The position numbers and the translations under genes are program-made. The notes below the pieces were generated by a model, which did no database searches, was not told the origin of the DNA, and was given only the letters and a program-made list of their open reading frames with translations. From Nectonema munidae (Eukaryota > Nematomorpha > Nectonematoida > Nectonematidae): a stretch of 64,000 nucleotides of DNA. This document shows, piece after piece, positions 1 to 11,212 of the stretch (positions within the stretch are counted from its first letter, which is position 1; every line of letters begins with the position of its first letter). The stretch lies in assembly GCA_030549495.1 (NCBI GenBank), contig JAUIRK010000142.1:1004001-1068000 (forward strand), in the 5' to 3' direction.

Positions 1-780
1 ATCAAAATGAGAAGCGCGGAGCCCACTGCCGCTGCATAGGTTGCGGTGGCCTAAGGCCAGCCCTGCCAAAGGACAATCTTAGGATAATCGTTTCTAAGTA
101 TAATGCCTACCCCAGAATTGCCGCCAAGCATTACACTTGCCCCATCTGAACAGAAAACAATCAAATTATTTCTCAAACATTCATTATCAAACCCACCATC
201 AAATTGGGAACTTTTCATTTCCAACTTAAAAAATGTTCAAAATATCATGCCTCTAGTTAGATCCTTTGAATTAAATATTTTTTGACACATTTGTTTCCTT
301 CAAATGTTGTATCATTAAAAGCATCCTTAATGCTCGAAGCAAAACATTCTAGCTGACTTAACAATTAATTTTTGGAAAAATAAACACCGTTTTTCATGAA
401 AATTATGGATTACTAATTATATGTAGGGGACATACATAAGTTGCGTAATACATAAATATTGAAATTTCAGCTCCCCCTACCACATCAACAAACTCTTATA
501 TATCACCCTTGGTAGCGATTCTTTGCCAAATATCATTTAAACCATCTTCATGAACAAATAATCCTGCTAATTCAATTTTCAATTGTATTGGTTATGGCAA
601 AAAATTTTCCAATTAATCTTTCGTTTTGCACACTCCTCCACCTGCACATGCAACGATTTATAACGCAAATGACACCAATTCCAAATGGCGCTACACAAAA
701 TATGTATATCCGCTTTTAATGTAAAATTTTTGTTAAGAAATCCTTTTCATTTTAAATCAATTTTTAATAAAAAAAATAAA
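1..780. other. No gene recognised
   Basis: The first 75 bases are GC-rich and repeat-like (GGTGGCCTAAGGCCAGCCCT). A short C-rich frame follows at 103-285 (PELPPSITLAPSEQKTIKLF) without a known match. The rest is AT-rich with nothing visible. Confidence 0.4.
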
Positions 781-1347
781 TAAAAATGAAGTGCTTAAAA
801 ATTCAAGACATAATTTTTTTTCTGGTCAATGCCCATTGAACTTTGCTGACTTTTTCACATTATCAGGAAGTTTTGACAAATATGAAGAAAGATTCCCTGA
901 CAAGCTTCTTGTTTTTCATGCGAAAAAGAAAGTATCCAAGCAAAGTATGTTTTTTAAAGTTCCTGATTGTTGGAATTCTTTTAGTCACATTATAAATACT
1001 TTTCTTGATGGAAATGTGCTTGCAAAAGTTAATGCATTAATTGAAGAAACGATTTTGAACAGCTACCGAGCAATCCAGGGACGCACAAGACACCTGCTGT
1101 ATCCCCTTAAACTCCTTCTAGTTTCTTTTAATTTTATGTTCTTCTAAGACTTTAAGCATTTGAATTTCATTAATTCTTTATTTCGTATATTAAGTACCTT
1201 TAACTTTTTATTTTTAAACTTTATATTATTTACTTACATTGTAGACTTTGTACTTGTAAAGTTTATATACTATTAGTTACATATATAAGCATACACACAC
1301 ACATATCTACACATCAATACAGAAGCAAATAAATAAATAAATAAATT
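780..1347 (+). mobile_element. Possible LINE 3' end with TAAA tail
   Basis: The frame at 791-1147 (118 codons) reads like the C-terminus of a CR1/Jockey-type reverse transcriptase protein (FFKVPDCWNSFSHIINTFL, cf. the common Y-x-GPxxWNSLPxxI pattern). About 180 bases later comes an AAAT/TAAA tandem tail at 1328-1346. The match is weak, and no target duplication was found. Confidence 0.35.
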
Positions 1348-2148
1348 TCTTTCATTCACCATAAGTCAACAGTTTCAAAGATTTTCGCTTAATTTTTAAA
1401 TCCCTAGTTACACTATCTAGATTTTTAATATTTTTGTGAAAGGGTGTCATGGTAGTTTTTATTAATTATATTTGCAAACCCATAAAGAATCGAACTAAAA
1501 AATGATAACATATGGCAACAGTAGTAGGTTTTCATTCACCAGAATGTATTTGTGGTGATTCACAGAGTAGATGGACAATAATAATCCTAGGTAGCGAGGG
1601 AAAAAGAAAACAGGAGCTGTAAAAGTTTTACTAAAATTGCACTCAGTAAAGCCAACATCATTCATTACCTTGATGATACTACATAGCGTAAGCAAGTTAA
1701 GAAGAATTATTAAAATACCTCTACCAAATCGGATAAACCATAATGATCAGAGTGATGATCTTCTAATCCGACACCGACAATCAACACTTTTTTTCAGTGA
1801 ATAATAAGATTCATTGATTTTTTTAAATATTTTTGATCCGACATGATTGTTGCTGTAGAAGTAGAGGTCGGATTAACCCATCATCACACGAGATGCTTCG
1901 GCTGTTAAGTTATCGGTGCATTCGAAACTGCATCCGTCATTCAGAGCACTTCTATCGCTAGTTAGGTTAACGAATACATTTCACACTGATGCGATTCTTT
2001 GCTCTGTAATTTTGAAATGTAAAAGTGCGCGAATTGAATGCTGTCGTATTTATGTTTAAAAGTATCTTTAGGATACTTTAGCTTTTAGGAGCACTCGCTT
2101 AAAGGGCGAAAAATGCTTGGGATAATTTTATTTAAAAAGGCGAGGAAA

Positions 2149-5100
2149 TCAGGGGTTGTTTTCGTTGTCGTAGGGACTGATTGTTGGGGTGTGAAGGGTA
2201 CTAAAGTGCCTGTTCTTGAAGTTTCTTTCCTTGTGAATTTTGATCTCGGATTGCACGGATTCCAACTCCTGCTTGATGGCGATAACACGCTCCGCATCAT
2301 CTTTAATGCTTTCAAACGTTTTCTTGATTTCGGGCGCATAGAACTTGAGGAATAGATTTTCTGGGGTGACCTTGTGCCGAGCAACTTCTTTGGTGCGGTA
2401 AGAAACATATGGCTTCAGCTAAATAGAAAAAATATAACGAAATAGCGTTTTAACTTAATGAAATATATAACTCTTGTGTTCAATGCAGGGCTTTGGAGCT
2501 GGAACCCGCACAATTTTTTCTACTAGGAGTCGGAGTCACAAATAACAAAAGGCGGCTCCCCGTGTCTGGCTCCGAGCCATTTCGTGATGTATCTAAAGTC
2601 TCACAGTTTCCCTATAACACCATTAGCAACTCATCAGACCATATAAAAAATACACACTACCAAATATCCTGTTTCGAGCGCAGCTTCGCTCGAAAACGAC
2701 CACGGGACCGGCTAGCAATAGAAGAAAATATAAAATCAATAATTTTAGATAAAAACAATGGCAAAATGAGAAATTGGAGTAACCTCACAAGGAGATATAT
2801 TCTATGATGTTAGAGATAATGAAGGTTATTTTGTTATTTAAGATAATTTTGCTGATGGTCAAGGTGAAGAAAATGTTAATGAACGAAACAATGAAGATGA
2901 TTATGATGGATTCAGTATTAAGGATAAAGATTATAAAAATCGTGACAATTTTTTAACAAGAGGTATCAAGAAATTTGGGAAATTAAATGAAAACAATAAA
3001 AGTAAACTTGAAGAAACGATGTCAGAAGAACAAAAATTAGAAGAAAAGAAATCACAATATGAAGCTAAAGTATTGGAAGAAGCGATCGGAAAAGAAAATT
3101 TAAAGAGGGTTTTAAAATTAGTAAAATTTATAATCCTATTCGAAGAAGAAGAATAGAAGGTGCAGAAAAAATTAAGAAAAATGAAATCAACACATGAAGC
3201 GAAAATATTGAAAGAAGAAAATAAAAAACTAAAAAAGGGTAGAAAATTAGAGAAAAGGAGAGGTTAAAAGAGCACAAGAGTTGGCTAAAAATCTAATGAA
3301 ACATGAGAAGGTTTTGCTTAAAAAGAAAGAAAAATTAGAAAGAGACAAAATAAAAAAACTTTATCTGCTCACAGATGTTCTTTACTAAACCTTCATTGAG
3401 GATGCTCACGTTTGAAGACAGAAGAAGGGGATCGTAGTTGACCGAAATATTTCTTGTTAGTTTTTCGCTAAGAAAACACAGACGGGCGGAAATTTGGGTT
3501 TTGTATTTTCAATTTCAAGTATAGTTAAAGCAATTAAAGACTAAGGGAAAGAGGGACGGTGAGAAAGCAGGCGACAACGAGTGTGAGTTCTGGCTCACAT
3601 GACACCCCGCCTTTGAGCGGATAATACCTTTTTGGGAGGACCTGTAATCCAGAGCCAGTATACTCAAATGACTTTTAACAGACACAGATATAATAAGATA
3701 AATTTCAGCTAAATCTGCTTAAAAACTATCCTATGTTTCGAGCGAAGCGAGGAACGACCACTGGACGGGCTAGTATATATTACAGGACGTATTTAGTATT
3801 TACACCAGGGTGGTGAAGGAGAGCAATTTTGAGGCGGCTCCAAAGCCCTGATCATCATCACTAACCGTACACTCTGTAAAAGACCCGCTTTGACTATTGA
3901 AGCTTTCGTCTATAAAACGCAGAGAGAGTTGTTTACTTAACAATATTTCGTAGAATACTTCTGATCAGATAGCTAGAGGAAAAAAGTGGTACTACTTGAT
4001 ATAAGTAAAAGAAACAGTGGCAACATGCGCTCCATCTTCACCGTGCACTTCTGGTTGGGATGAATGTGATTATAAAAAAAGCTTTATCACAGGCCTACCT
4101 TAATGCAGAAAGTTGTTCGAGCATCAAAGTAGTGATAGAGGCATAAAAACATATTCAATCTTGATTCAAGATGTCGCCTTTTGGGTTAATGCTCCACCAC
4201 CTACCCAAGTCAACGTTGAAAGACTATTTTCAGCACTCAAAATTATAAAGTAAGATATCCGCGTGTCAATAAAAAAAGATTTGATCGAATCCATATTCTT
4301 TTAAGAACTACGTACAAGTACATTATTCTGTATTTTCCTTAAATAAAACTTCCTATGATTAAATACTTATTAGTGCTTATCTATCCATATAAGGCGTCCT
4401 CTAAAATTTTGAATTTTATGCCAGCTTCCTCGCTCTCATACCCCTTAAACATAGAGCATGCTGTTTTTGGTGTTTGATGCCGAAAGAGTGTTTTCGTCAA
4501 TGGGTTATTTTTCTACAAAAATAAGAAACCAGTTGAATGATGAAACTTTGAACGCTCTAATTTTTCTTAGATATTTTTTTAAAACATAAATCTTTTATGC
4601 ATTTAAATTTTTTTCAATAAAAATCTTATATGAGACTTTTAAATTCTTTTCTGAACAGTTTTTACTGTAAAAAAATCGCTTTTTCTTCCCTGGGGAAATT
4701 TTCAAAAATTACGAGGTCCTCGTTCCCCGGGGAATGAAAAAAAGACCTAAAGTGGACACACTACATATATGGATGACCCATAAACACACTCAAGCAGCGC
4801 CTTTAGCTTTCCTATTATTTTGTGTATGTGTGTATCAGGTATATAGGAAAGCGCCTATAGGAATTTGTAAATACATTTGGCATGATGAACATAATTATCT
4901 GTTGAGTTTAATAATAGTAATATATTGTATGAACTGCATCAGGTATGATGAGTTTACTTGAAAGTAATATGTTGTGTGTGGAATGATTCTGACGAGTGTA
5001 TTTAATAATAGTAATATATTCTATGATGATTGATGAGGCTGTTTAAAGTTTATTTCGAAGATAGGCGTGTACATAGGAAAAAGACATTGATTAAAATGAT

Positions 5101-8100
5101 CCATAAAAAAAGTTTTTACTCCGAAATAAGAGTAGGAGCATTGCAAAAATTATCACTACTCGCCAGCCCTGGTGCAAAGCATGCAAAAGTGTCTTGATAC
5201 ATTTTCCGTAGCTTTGCTACTGCTCATTGAGCCATCTCTTACAATGGATTGCAGTTTATCCGTTGATCTGGGATTTTGGATCGATAACTCAAATTCGGAA
5301 AAGTTGAAATCCAGCTTGTCTCGAAATCGAATCGCGGTACATGTCTCACACGTTAAATTCTTTGTTTGAGTTGGATAAGTCGAATAAGTAATTCATGTTT
5401 GCTTTGATTTCAGCTTACATCCTTTGAACTTCGATTAACTCAACAACAATGTTCAAAGCTCGATATTTCAGATGCTTTCAATATAGGTTCAATGACAAAT
5501 CAGTAGAAGTGTGAATCGCGCGTGCATTCATCCTTCTCGTTGTTGCGCATTTATTAGAGCGATGAGGCTTTTGCAGCGCTAACAACTTGTTTTGCTTTAT
5601 TATTGTGATTAAACGCGAAAGCACAAAGTGACGCCATCTTTTCCACGCAATTTATCCTGTTTTTGTATATATTCGGTCGTGTTCTTTGTTTTTTTATATA
5701 TAAAATAAATATATTCAAAATTAATTTCTTTGAAGTTTTGAATCAACGCATGGGCAGTACAGTAGTGCCCACTTAATATCATACCGTTTTATAGAATATC
5801 CCGTTTATTGTCATAAAATATTGAAATCCCAAACCATTTTCTATACAAAACATAGAAATTTGCTCGTTTAATGTCATAGATATTCCCGTTTATTGTCATA
5901 GAAAATTAGCCAAAATTAATTTTTAGGATAACATTTTGCAGGATTATCGCGCCGATACACGCATTTTTTCATCAACTTGAACTCCTATCTTATCACTAAA
6001 CCAACAGTAATGCACCAATAAGTTACATCAAAGTCTAATCCCTTAATTAACCATGACGATGTTATCGATAAGCATCACCATGATGAGTGTTCGCGCATGG
6101 TCGCACTTTCCCGTTAAAAATCATTTGGCTTTAACCATTTGGTGAGACTTCTGACAGGTTATTGCGTCGATAAATCACATGTGATCACGAAAGCAACATT
6201 GTGATCACGAAGCTTCGCACATGCACGCACGCATAGCAACACACACACTGCACACACACACACAGCTGCACACACAGGTCTTGAAGCATCCTTTTGATCT
6301 TAAATAAACTTCCCAATCAAAACAACATTTGCGGATAAAAAGGGCAGTTTTTGCTAAGCTATTCTTCAGTTTTTAATCAGAGTGCTAAACGTAAGCTAAA
6401 TGACTTGTCCCTTGCCCAGAAGCTGGAGATCATAAAGTGGTCATCTAGCCAATCACAAACTCAATTGTCCAAAACGTATGGTGTTTCACAGTCCACCATT
6501 TCAAAATTCTCAGCAAGAAGTCCCAGATCCTGAAAGATGCTGACAGAACAAGAACGCAACCCAGCGCAGCGGACTGACAAGGCAGCTGACGTCGAGACGC
6601 CCTTTACACCTGGTTCGTGGATGCCCGTACCCATGCTGTCCCATCACCACTGCAGTCCTGGAGGAGAAGCCAACCAGCTCGCGCCAACCTAGGAAAGGAC
6701 GATTTCAAGGCAACCAATGGCTGGATCTGCCGTTGGAAGGACCGTTTCTCGATCAAATATAAAAAGGCACATGGGGAGAAAAGTGATGCTGACACCCAGC
6801 TGCAGACACATGGCTTTCAACTGTGCTGCCCAAGCTGCTTGAGAAGTATGAACCCTGTGACGTCTACAACGCAGATGAGACGGGAATCTACTTCCGTGCC
6901 CTACCTGACGGCACCTTGGCAGATGCAGTACAGAAGCTGAGCGGCAGCAAGAAGGTCAAGGAGCGTCTCACCGCCCTCGTCACTGCCAACATGGACGGCA
7001 GTGACAAGCGTCCTCTACTGGTGGTTGGCAAAAGTGCCAAGCCCAGGTGCTTTAGAGGAGTCCCTCAGCTTCCAGTCCCATACATGAACAATAAAAACGC
7101 ATGGATGACTGGCCACCTGTTTCGAGACTGGCTAAGAGACTTTGAACGTGACATGGCCAGGCAGGGGCGGCACATTGCCCTTGTCCTCGACAACTGCTCG
7201 GCTCACCCCAAGGATGCAGCAGATCCCACATTCGCCTCTTCTTCCTGCCGCCCAACACGACCTCCATCATGCAGCCATGTGACATGGGGATCATCCGAAA
7301 CCTGAAGGCACTCTACAGGAAGAAGGTGGTCCAGAAGATTGTTGCATACATCGACGCAGGTGAAGCTGAGTTCTCTGCCAGCACCTTCGCCCGCAAGTTT
7401 ACAGTCCTGGATGCTATGCACATGTTGAAAGTGGCATGGCAGGATGTAAAACAGTCCAGTGTGGCAAACTGCTTTGTCCATGCCGGCTTCCGCATCCCCT
7501 CTGCTCCAGATGCTCCCACTGCAGACCACCAGGTCCAGGCACCAGATGGGATGACAACAGAAGCGTTCCAGGCCTACGTGGACGTGGATTCCCAGACTGA
7601 GTGCCATGGGGTCTTGACAGATGACGACATCTGTGACACAGTACGCCAGCCAGATGTCTGCCCCACTGCTGACAGTGACGATGAGTCAGCTGAACTGCCT
7701 CCACCACCAAAGGCCCATGTTGCCCTCGACGGCCTGTCATCTGTGCGTGCCTATCTGGAAGCCATCGGCCACGATCTCACCACCTTCTACACTCTGGAAA
7801 GTGAGATGCAAACGGCGGTTGCAACATTCGGCCAAACAGACCTGCATAACAGACTTTTTTAAATCTAAATAGACAATTCGCAGATCCACAGCTTCAAATG
7901 AAAAAAAACTTACCTGATGGATTGTTAAGGCCTACTTGTCAATGCGTGTGTATATATTTTTTATTTGTACATTTTAATAAATAATGTATGAAAAAAGTGA
8001 TAAATAAATTTTTTATTCTTTTATTTGTATATTGTGATAATAATGTCTGAAAAATGTAATAAATACTTGTTTTAATTGTTAACCATCGTGTTGCCACTTA

Positions 8101-8735
8101 TCAGTGTAGGCCCCTACATGTATAACCACGCACAGTTAAATCGTTATAACCACCATAATCATGAAAATAGCTAAGCCCGGATATTAGAATATCCCGGATT
8201 ATGTCATAATTTATTCATACACGGAGGGTATGACAATAAGCGGGCTCCACTGTATTGCAGAAGAGACACGATCAAAAATGTGTTCATTTAAAAAAATTGG
8301 GAACATCATACTACCTCACTACAACCTTTGGATAGTCGGATATGCCTATACAATCTTTTTCTAGTAAACTAAACTTATTTGTGACTATTTTTCAATCTAT
8401 CTAGCCTGCTAGATACTCATTCTCAGTTTTAGTAGATGCAAAATAATGAGCTAAAAAGTAAATGATGCAAAAAGCCCTACAAAAGCTGAAAATGCTATCA
8501 GCCGCAACGAAGCTAAGTCATTGTGTGTGCAACAATAGAGTGAGTATGCATTGCACATCTTCTTCGCACTAAAGATATAAGAGAAATACTTTGAAGTCGG
8601 TTAAATCGGGTACGATGAGTTCAGGTATGGCGTTGGGAAAAATGATGTATTTTCCACATTTTTCTTTGAAAAGGCCAGTCTTTCTATCTTTAACCAGCAT
8701 CTTCTTCTGATAGCCGTACTTATCAACACCAACCT
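2149..8735 (-). CDS. MRPL41: Mitochondrial large-subunit ribosomal protein mL41 (MRPL41), 5' end missing
   Basis: Two exons are visible: 8590-8735 (48 codons, entered in phase 1) and 2149-2418 (89 codons plus TGA). They join in phase 0 (donor GTATTT after 8590, acceptor TTTAG before 2418). The junction reads IPELIVPDLTDFK then LKPYVSYR, which matches the conserved core of mL41 (human [20 protein letters not shown]). After it comes a helical stretch (TPENLFLKFYAPEIKKTF) where the family has its second conserved block, then a charged tail. mL41 is a structural protein of the mitochondrial 39S subunit. The part before the core (VGVDKYGYQKKML...) is not clearly family-like. No start exon was found; an ATG near 8784 opens a short frame (MLVVRAIMK) but cannot be joined in phase. 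Both exons are GC-richer than their surroundings. The 6.2 kb intron holds hAT, Helitron and Tigger DNA. The family call is firm; the 5' end is open. Confidence 0.8.
2605..2715 (+). mobile_element. Helitron 3' end with intact hairpin
   Basis: The tail resembles the end of the complete copy at 24878-25245 (CTATAACACCATTAGCAACT). It has a 9-bp stem TTTCGAGCG/CGCTCGAAA (2672-2680, 2687-2695), then GGGACCGG and the terminal CTAG (2712-2715). The next base is C rather than the expected T. No matching 5' end was found. Confidence 0.65.
2750..3370 (+). other. Lys/Glu/Asp-rich relic frame between two Helitron ends
   Basis: The plus strand reads VRDNEGYFVI, then DDYDGFSIKDKDYKNRDNFL, LEETMSEEQKLEEKKSQYEA and so on with scattered stops. 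Such highly charged, purine-rich reading is easy to obtain by composition; it may be a captured or element-encoded gene in decay. Confidence 0.3.
3660..3773 (+). mobile_element. Helitron 3' end, variant hairpin
   Basis: CTATGTTTCGAGCGAAGCGA, then ACGACCACTGGACGGG and terminal CTAG followed by T. The 3' stem arm reads GCGAG instead of CGCTCG, so the usual hairpin cannot form. The 5' extent is unknown. Confidence 0.6.
4160..4325 (+). pseudogene. hAT transposase C-terminal dimerisation domain, relic A
   Basis: It reads WVNAPPPTQVNVERLFSALK, then an in-frame stop two codons on (after IIK), then DIRVSIKKDLIESILFLRT. This is the hAT dimerisation region (V-E-R-x-F-S-A ... ILFLR). Only the end of the transposase survives. 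Confidence 0.8.
4473..4589 (+). pseudogene. hAT transposase C-terminal domain, relic B (different subfamily)
   Basis: FDAERVFSSMGYFSTKIRNQ, then LNDETLNALIFLRYFF and a stop. This is the same domain as relic A 150 bases away but clearly another lineage, so it is not a duplicate. The rest of the gene is missing. Confidence 0.75.
4600..5757. other. Intronic DNA (mL41 intron), nothing recognised
   Basis: Short open frames at 4734-4961 and 5172-5369 have no protein-like character. Confidence 0.5.
6238..6276 (+). repeat. AC-rich microsatellite inside the Tigger element
   Basis: An imperfect CA repeat (CACACACTGCACACACACAC) just upstream of the transposase. Confidence 0.7.
6373..7863 (+). pseudogene. 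Tigger transposase, frame-broken
   Basis: The N-terminal pogo/CENP-B helix-turn-helix is recognisable at 6373-6515 (KRKLNDLSLAQKLEIIKW, then YGVSQSTISKF). A second CENP-B-type DNA-binding part lies at about 6625-6790 (KATNGWICRWKDRF). The DDE/D core follows: first Asp in NADETG (codon 6874-6876), second in LDNCSAHP (7189-7191), third in MQPCDMGI (7281-7283). The acidic C-terminal tail ends at the stop near 7863. All three catalytic Asp codons survive. The frame shifts at least three to four times (after about 6515, around 6640, around 6810 and between 7205 and 7270), so this copy is dead but young-looking. The usual family length is about 500 residues, and the span here fits that. Confidence 0.9.
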
Positions 8736-9094
8736 CTAAACAATGTACACACACGTTTCATTATGGCGCGTACAACAAGCATACTACAGCAAGTACAAAT
8801 AAGCCTATTATATTTCATTAGCTCATCTTTATATTGGCACCAGTCCTCTAATGTGAGTTTTTGAAAGATTGATTTTAATATGGTGCCTCACTCGTAAATG
8901 GTAAGTAATTCCTGCACCTTAGATCAAACTCTTTATACAAGTGGTCGAGGTACAAATCTTGAGTGGTTAAAAGGTGTCTTAAAAATGTAGAAAATTTAAT
9001 AAAAGAACAACAGACAAAAATAAGACTCAACACTTCAAAAATTTGCTAAAATAATTTCCACATTGGTCAATAATATACTTCTATGATATTTTTA

Positions 9095-9119
9095 GTTGTC
9101 GTTATCGCATCCAAGAGAA
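9095..9119 (-). mobile_element. SINE-A copy, 3' part, on the other side of the LINE
   Basis: On the minus strand it reads TTCTCTTGGATGCGATAACG and then CAACTAAAAA. This matches the tail of the SINE-A copy at 28583-28727 (CTTGGATGTGATACCGACAA) and completes the copy at 11213-11340. Confidence 0.7.
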
Positions 9120-11212
9120 GGGCTCCAAATGCTGCTAACGCCGAGGCTGGGAATAGGAATAAGCTCCTATTCTCCTAGAAATGTCTCAAAAAGCCTCTAG
9201 CAGTAAATCTTTAAATCTGCCTTCTAGTGGCGGAGTTGTTTTTAACTAAATGATCTTTGAGTTGAAAGAAGAAATGAAGAAGAGAAGTATTGAAGTAATG
9301 TGTGTGCAGAAAGCAAGATGAGGAGGTAATCCTGTTAAGGAAATAGGGGAAGGATATAAAATTATTTAGAATGGAAGCTCGAACAAAAAGAATGGAGTAG
9401 GGATTATACTCTCATCTAAGTGGAAGAACAAGGAAATGGAATTAAAAACAACATAGATCGACTGATTCGAACCAAGCTTACAGGAAAAGATAAACTGGAA
9501 AACCTTATATCCGCAAACGCACCGCAGAATGGATACAAGGAAGAAGAAGAAAAAAATTTCGTGGTTATTTTGGAAGAAATGATTGAGGAAGTAAAAGAAG
9601 ATGAAGCATTCTTAATTGGAGGTGATTTGAATGAATGGGCACGTTGGAGAAAATTGTGATCGCTTCAAAGAAATACATGTGCAAAAAATTTAAAAGATTG
9701 TAAGGCTATTCTTGGAAGTGAAGTTGTCAGCCAACACAAATTGCGTGTACTGGACTGCTATAGAAACAAAACATATGAAGAAAACATTCAAAAAGACAAG
9801 AAATTAAAGATTTGGAATTAAAAGGAAACTGGAATAAGATTTGAATTTATGAAAGCGATAAAAAAAGGTAGGTGTACAAAGAGGAAAGAGCGAGAATGTC
9901 GAAGAAATGTGGGGTAAAATAAAGAAGAGTTTGATATCAGTGAGTCAAAAAGTCTTGGGGCGCAATACGTCTGGACTCTAGAGTAGCTTACTGAGGTTAG
10001 TATTCATATGATTAAAGCAGGAGGACATACAACTAAAAAGCCTAGTAGTGCCCATTTGGAAAAAGAAAGGAGACATCTTGCAATGTGGTAGTTATCGTAG
10101 AGTGAAGTTACTGGAGCATGGACTGAAAGTTCTAGAAAAAATTATAGACAAGCGAATCCGTTCGGTGATAAAAATAGACCAAAAACAGTTTGGATTTATG
10201 CCTGGAAAAAGCGCAATAAACAAGATTTTTATCACGAGACAATTAATAAAAAAGAAAATTGAAGGAAATTCATCACTTTTTTGCGGATTTAGAGAAGGCA
10301 TGTGATACAATTCCTAAGGAAGTAGTTTGTTGGTGCTTGCGTAAGAAGGGAGTATCCGAAAAACTGGTGAGATTGATTAAAGAAATGTATAATAACTCAA
10401 AAACATCTATTAAAACGGCGGAAGGAATGTTGAGGGACTTTGAAGTGAAAATAGGGTTGCATCAAAGTTCGGCATTGAGTTCATTGTTGTTTGCGTTGGT
10501 TATTGATGAGCTCTCAAAACATTTAAGAAGAACTTTAGGAGCTTTTATTCGCTGATGACTTAGCAATAGTAGCCGATAACGAAGAATTACAGAATAGAAT
10601 CATAAAATGGCAAGTAAATATGGATTGAAGATGAATTCTGGAAAGAGAGAGACAATGGTATGTAGCAAAAGTGAGGATATTGTAATGCATGTGAAAGATA
10701 GGTACGGGAATGAGCTGAAGCTATCTTTATTCTTTTGATAAAAGAATGCTGGTGAAACTAAAAATGAAGATTTACACTTCAATTGTTCGACCGGTGCTGA
10801 CTTATGGATGCGAATGCTGGAGCTTAAGGAAAAAAGAAAATTAATGACGACAGAAATGAAGATGCTGAGAAAAATGTTGGGAACAACTTTAAAAGATAAG
10901 ATAAGAAACGAAGGGATTAGAAGAAAGAAGGGCGTAGAGGTAAGTGTGTTGGCTGTAGCGGAACGTAGTAAGTTGCGGTGGTACGGGCATGTTTTAAGAA
11001 AGAAGCAAGATGACGTGGTGCGCCAAGCTCTGGAAAAAGAAGAGGAAGAAAAAAGAAGCAGACAACGAAAGAGATGGAAGGATGTGCTGAAGGAGCGACT
11101 GCAAAAGCTTGGACTAAACAAAGACGAAGCACTTAACAGAGAGATGTGAAAACAGCGGATCTCAACCACCGACCCCAACTTAGAGATAAGGTGGTTGATA
11201 TAAAGAAGAAGA
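9120..11212 (+). mobile_element. RTE-like non-LTR retrotransposon (LINE), internally deleted
   Basis: A 16-base target duplication, ATCGCATCCAAGAGAA, flanks it (9104-9119 and 11213-11228). Endonuclease remnants lie at 9250-9420 (EVMCVQKARW, IGEGYKII, NGVGIILSSK). Reverse transcriptase pieces lie at about 10048-10600 (QFGFMPGKSAINKIF, FADLEKACDTIP, LLFADDLAIVAD). The typical C-terminal region is at 10720-11180 (MKMLRKMLGTTLKDKIRN, LRWYGHVLRKKQDD). The 3' end is a short GAA-rich tail. Several frameshifts and stops interrupt it, and at about 2.1 kb it is shorter than a full element (about 3 kb). It inserted into an existing SINE-A copy. The RTE assignment rests on the single endonuclease-RT ORF and the C-terminal motif; another apurinic-endonuclease LINE clade is possible. 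Confidence 0.85.

Larger units (their letters stand above)
2486..3850. mobile_element. Pair of hAT-like inverted ends around Helitron debris
   Basis: CAGGGCTTTGGAGC at 2486 and its exact reverse complement GCTCCAAAGCCCTG ending at 3850 look like hAT terminal repeats. The 8-base flanks (GTTCAATG and ATCATCAT) do not match, so the ends may come from two copies or from a rearranged one. Between them lie two Helitron 3' ends and a Lys/Glu-rich relic frame. Confidence 0.5.
5760..8252 (+). mobile_element. Tigger (pogo/Tc1-mariner superfamily) DNA transposon, both ends present
   Basis: A TA dinucleotide flanks both ends (5758-5759 and 8253-8254), the pogo/mariner target duplication. The terminal inverted repeats are about 26 bases, CAGTAGTGCCCACTTA on the left and CAGTGGAGCCCGCTTA (reverse complement) on the right, with about five mismatches. 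Inside the left end the motif CCCGTTTATTGTCATA recurs in direct orientation near 5810 and 5890 with a variant near 5855; the right end has related copies near 8180 and 8230. These look like subterminal transposase-binding repeats. The interior encodes one transposase, now broken. By rough count the coding part is about half G+C, against about 30% around it. The element sits in the mL41 intron, antisense to that gene. Confidence 0.93.

Noticed and set aside
2113-2355. Plus-strand frame of 80 codons over the mL41 last exon
   Set aside because: The minus strand gives the conserved mL41 core here; the plus frame is its shadow.
2085-2408. Minus-strand frame of 107 codons at the same place
   Set aside because: It is in a different frame from the mL41 reading and is low-complexity Ser/Arg/Pro-rich; a shadow.
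3361-3851. Right hAT end at 3850 as the start of the hAT relics to its right
   Set aside because: The end points the wrong way: it closes an element lying to its left.
6240-6275. CA repeat as a regulatory or Z-DNA element
   Set aside because: A plain microsatellite inside the transposon; nothing further supports a role.
8741-8790. First exon of mL41 at MLVVRAIMK
   Set aside because: Joining it in phase would need an intron of about 19 bases, and read-through hits a stop.
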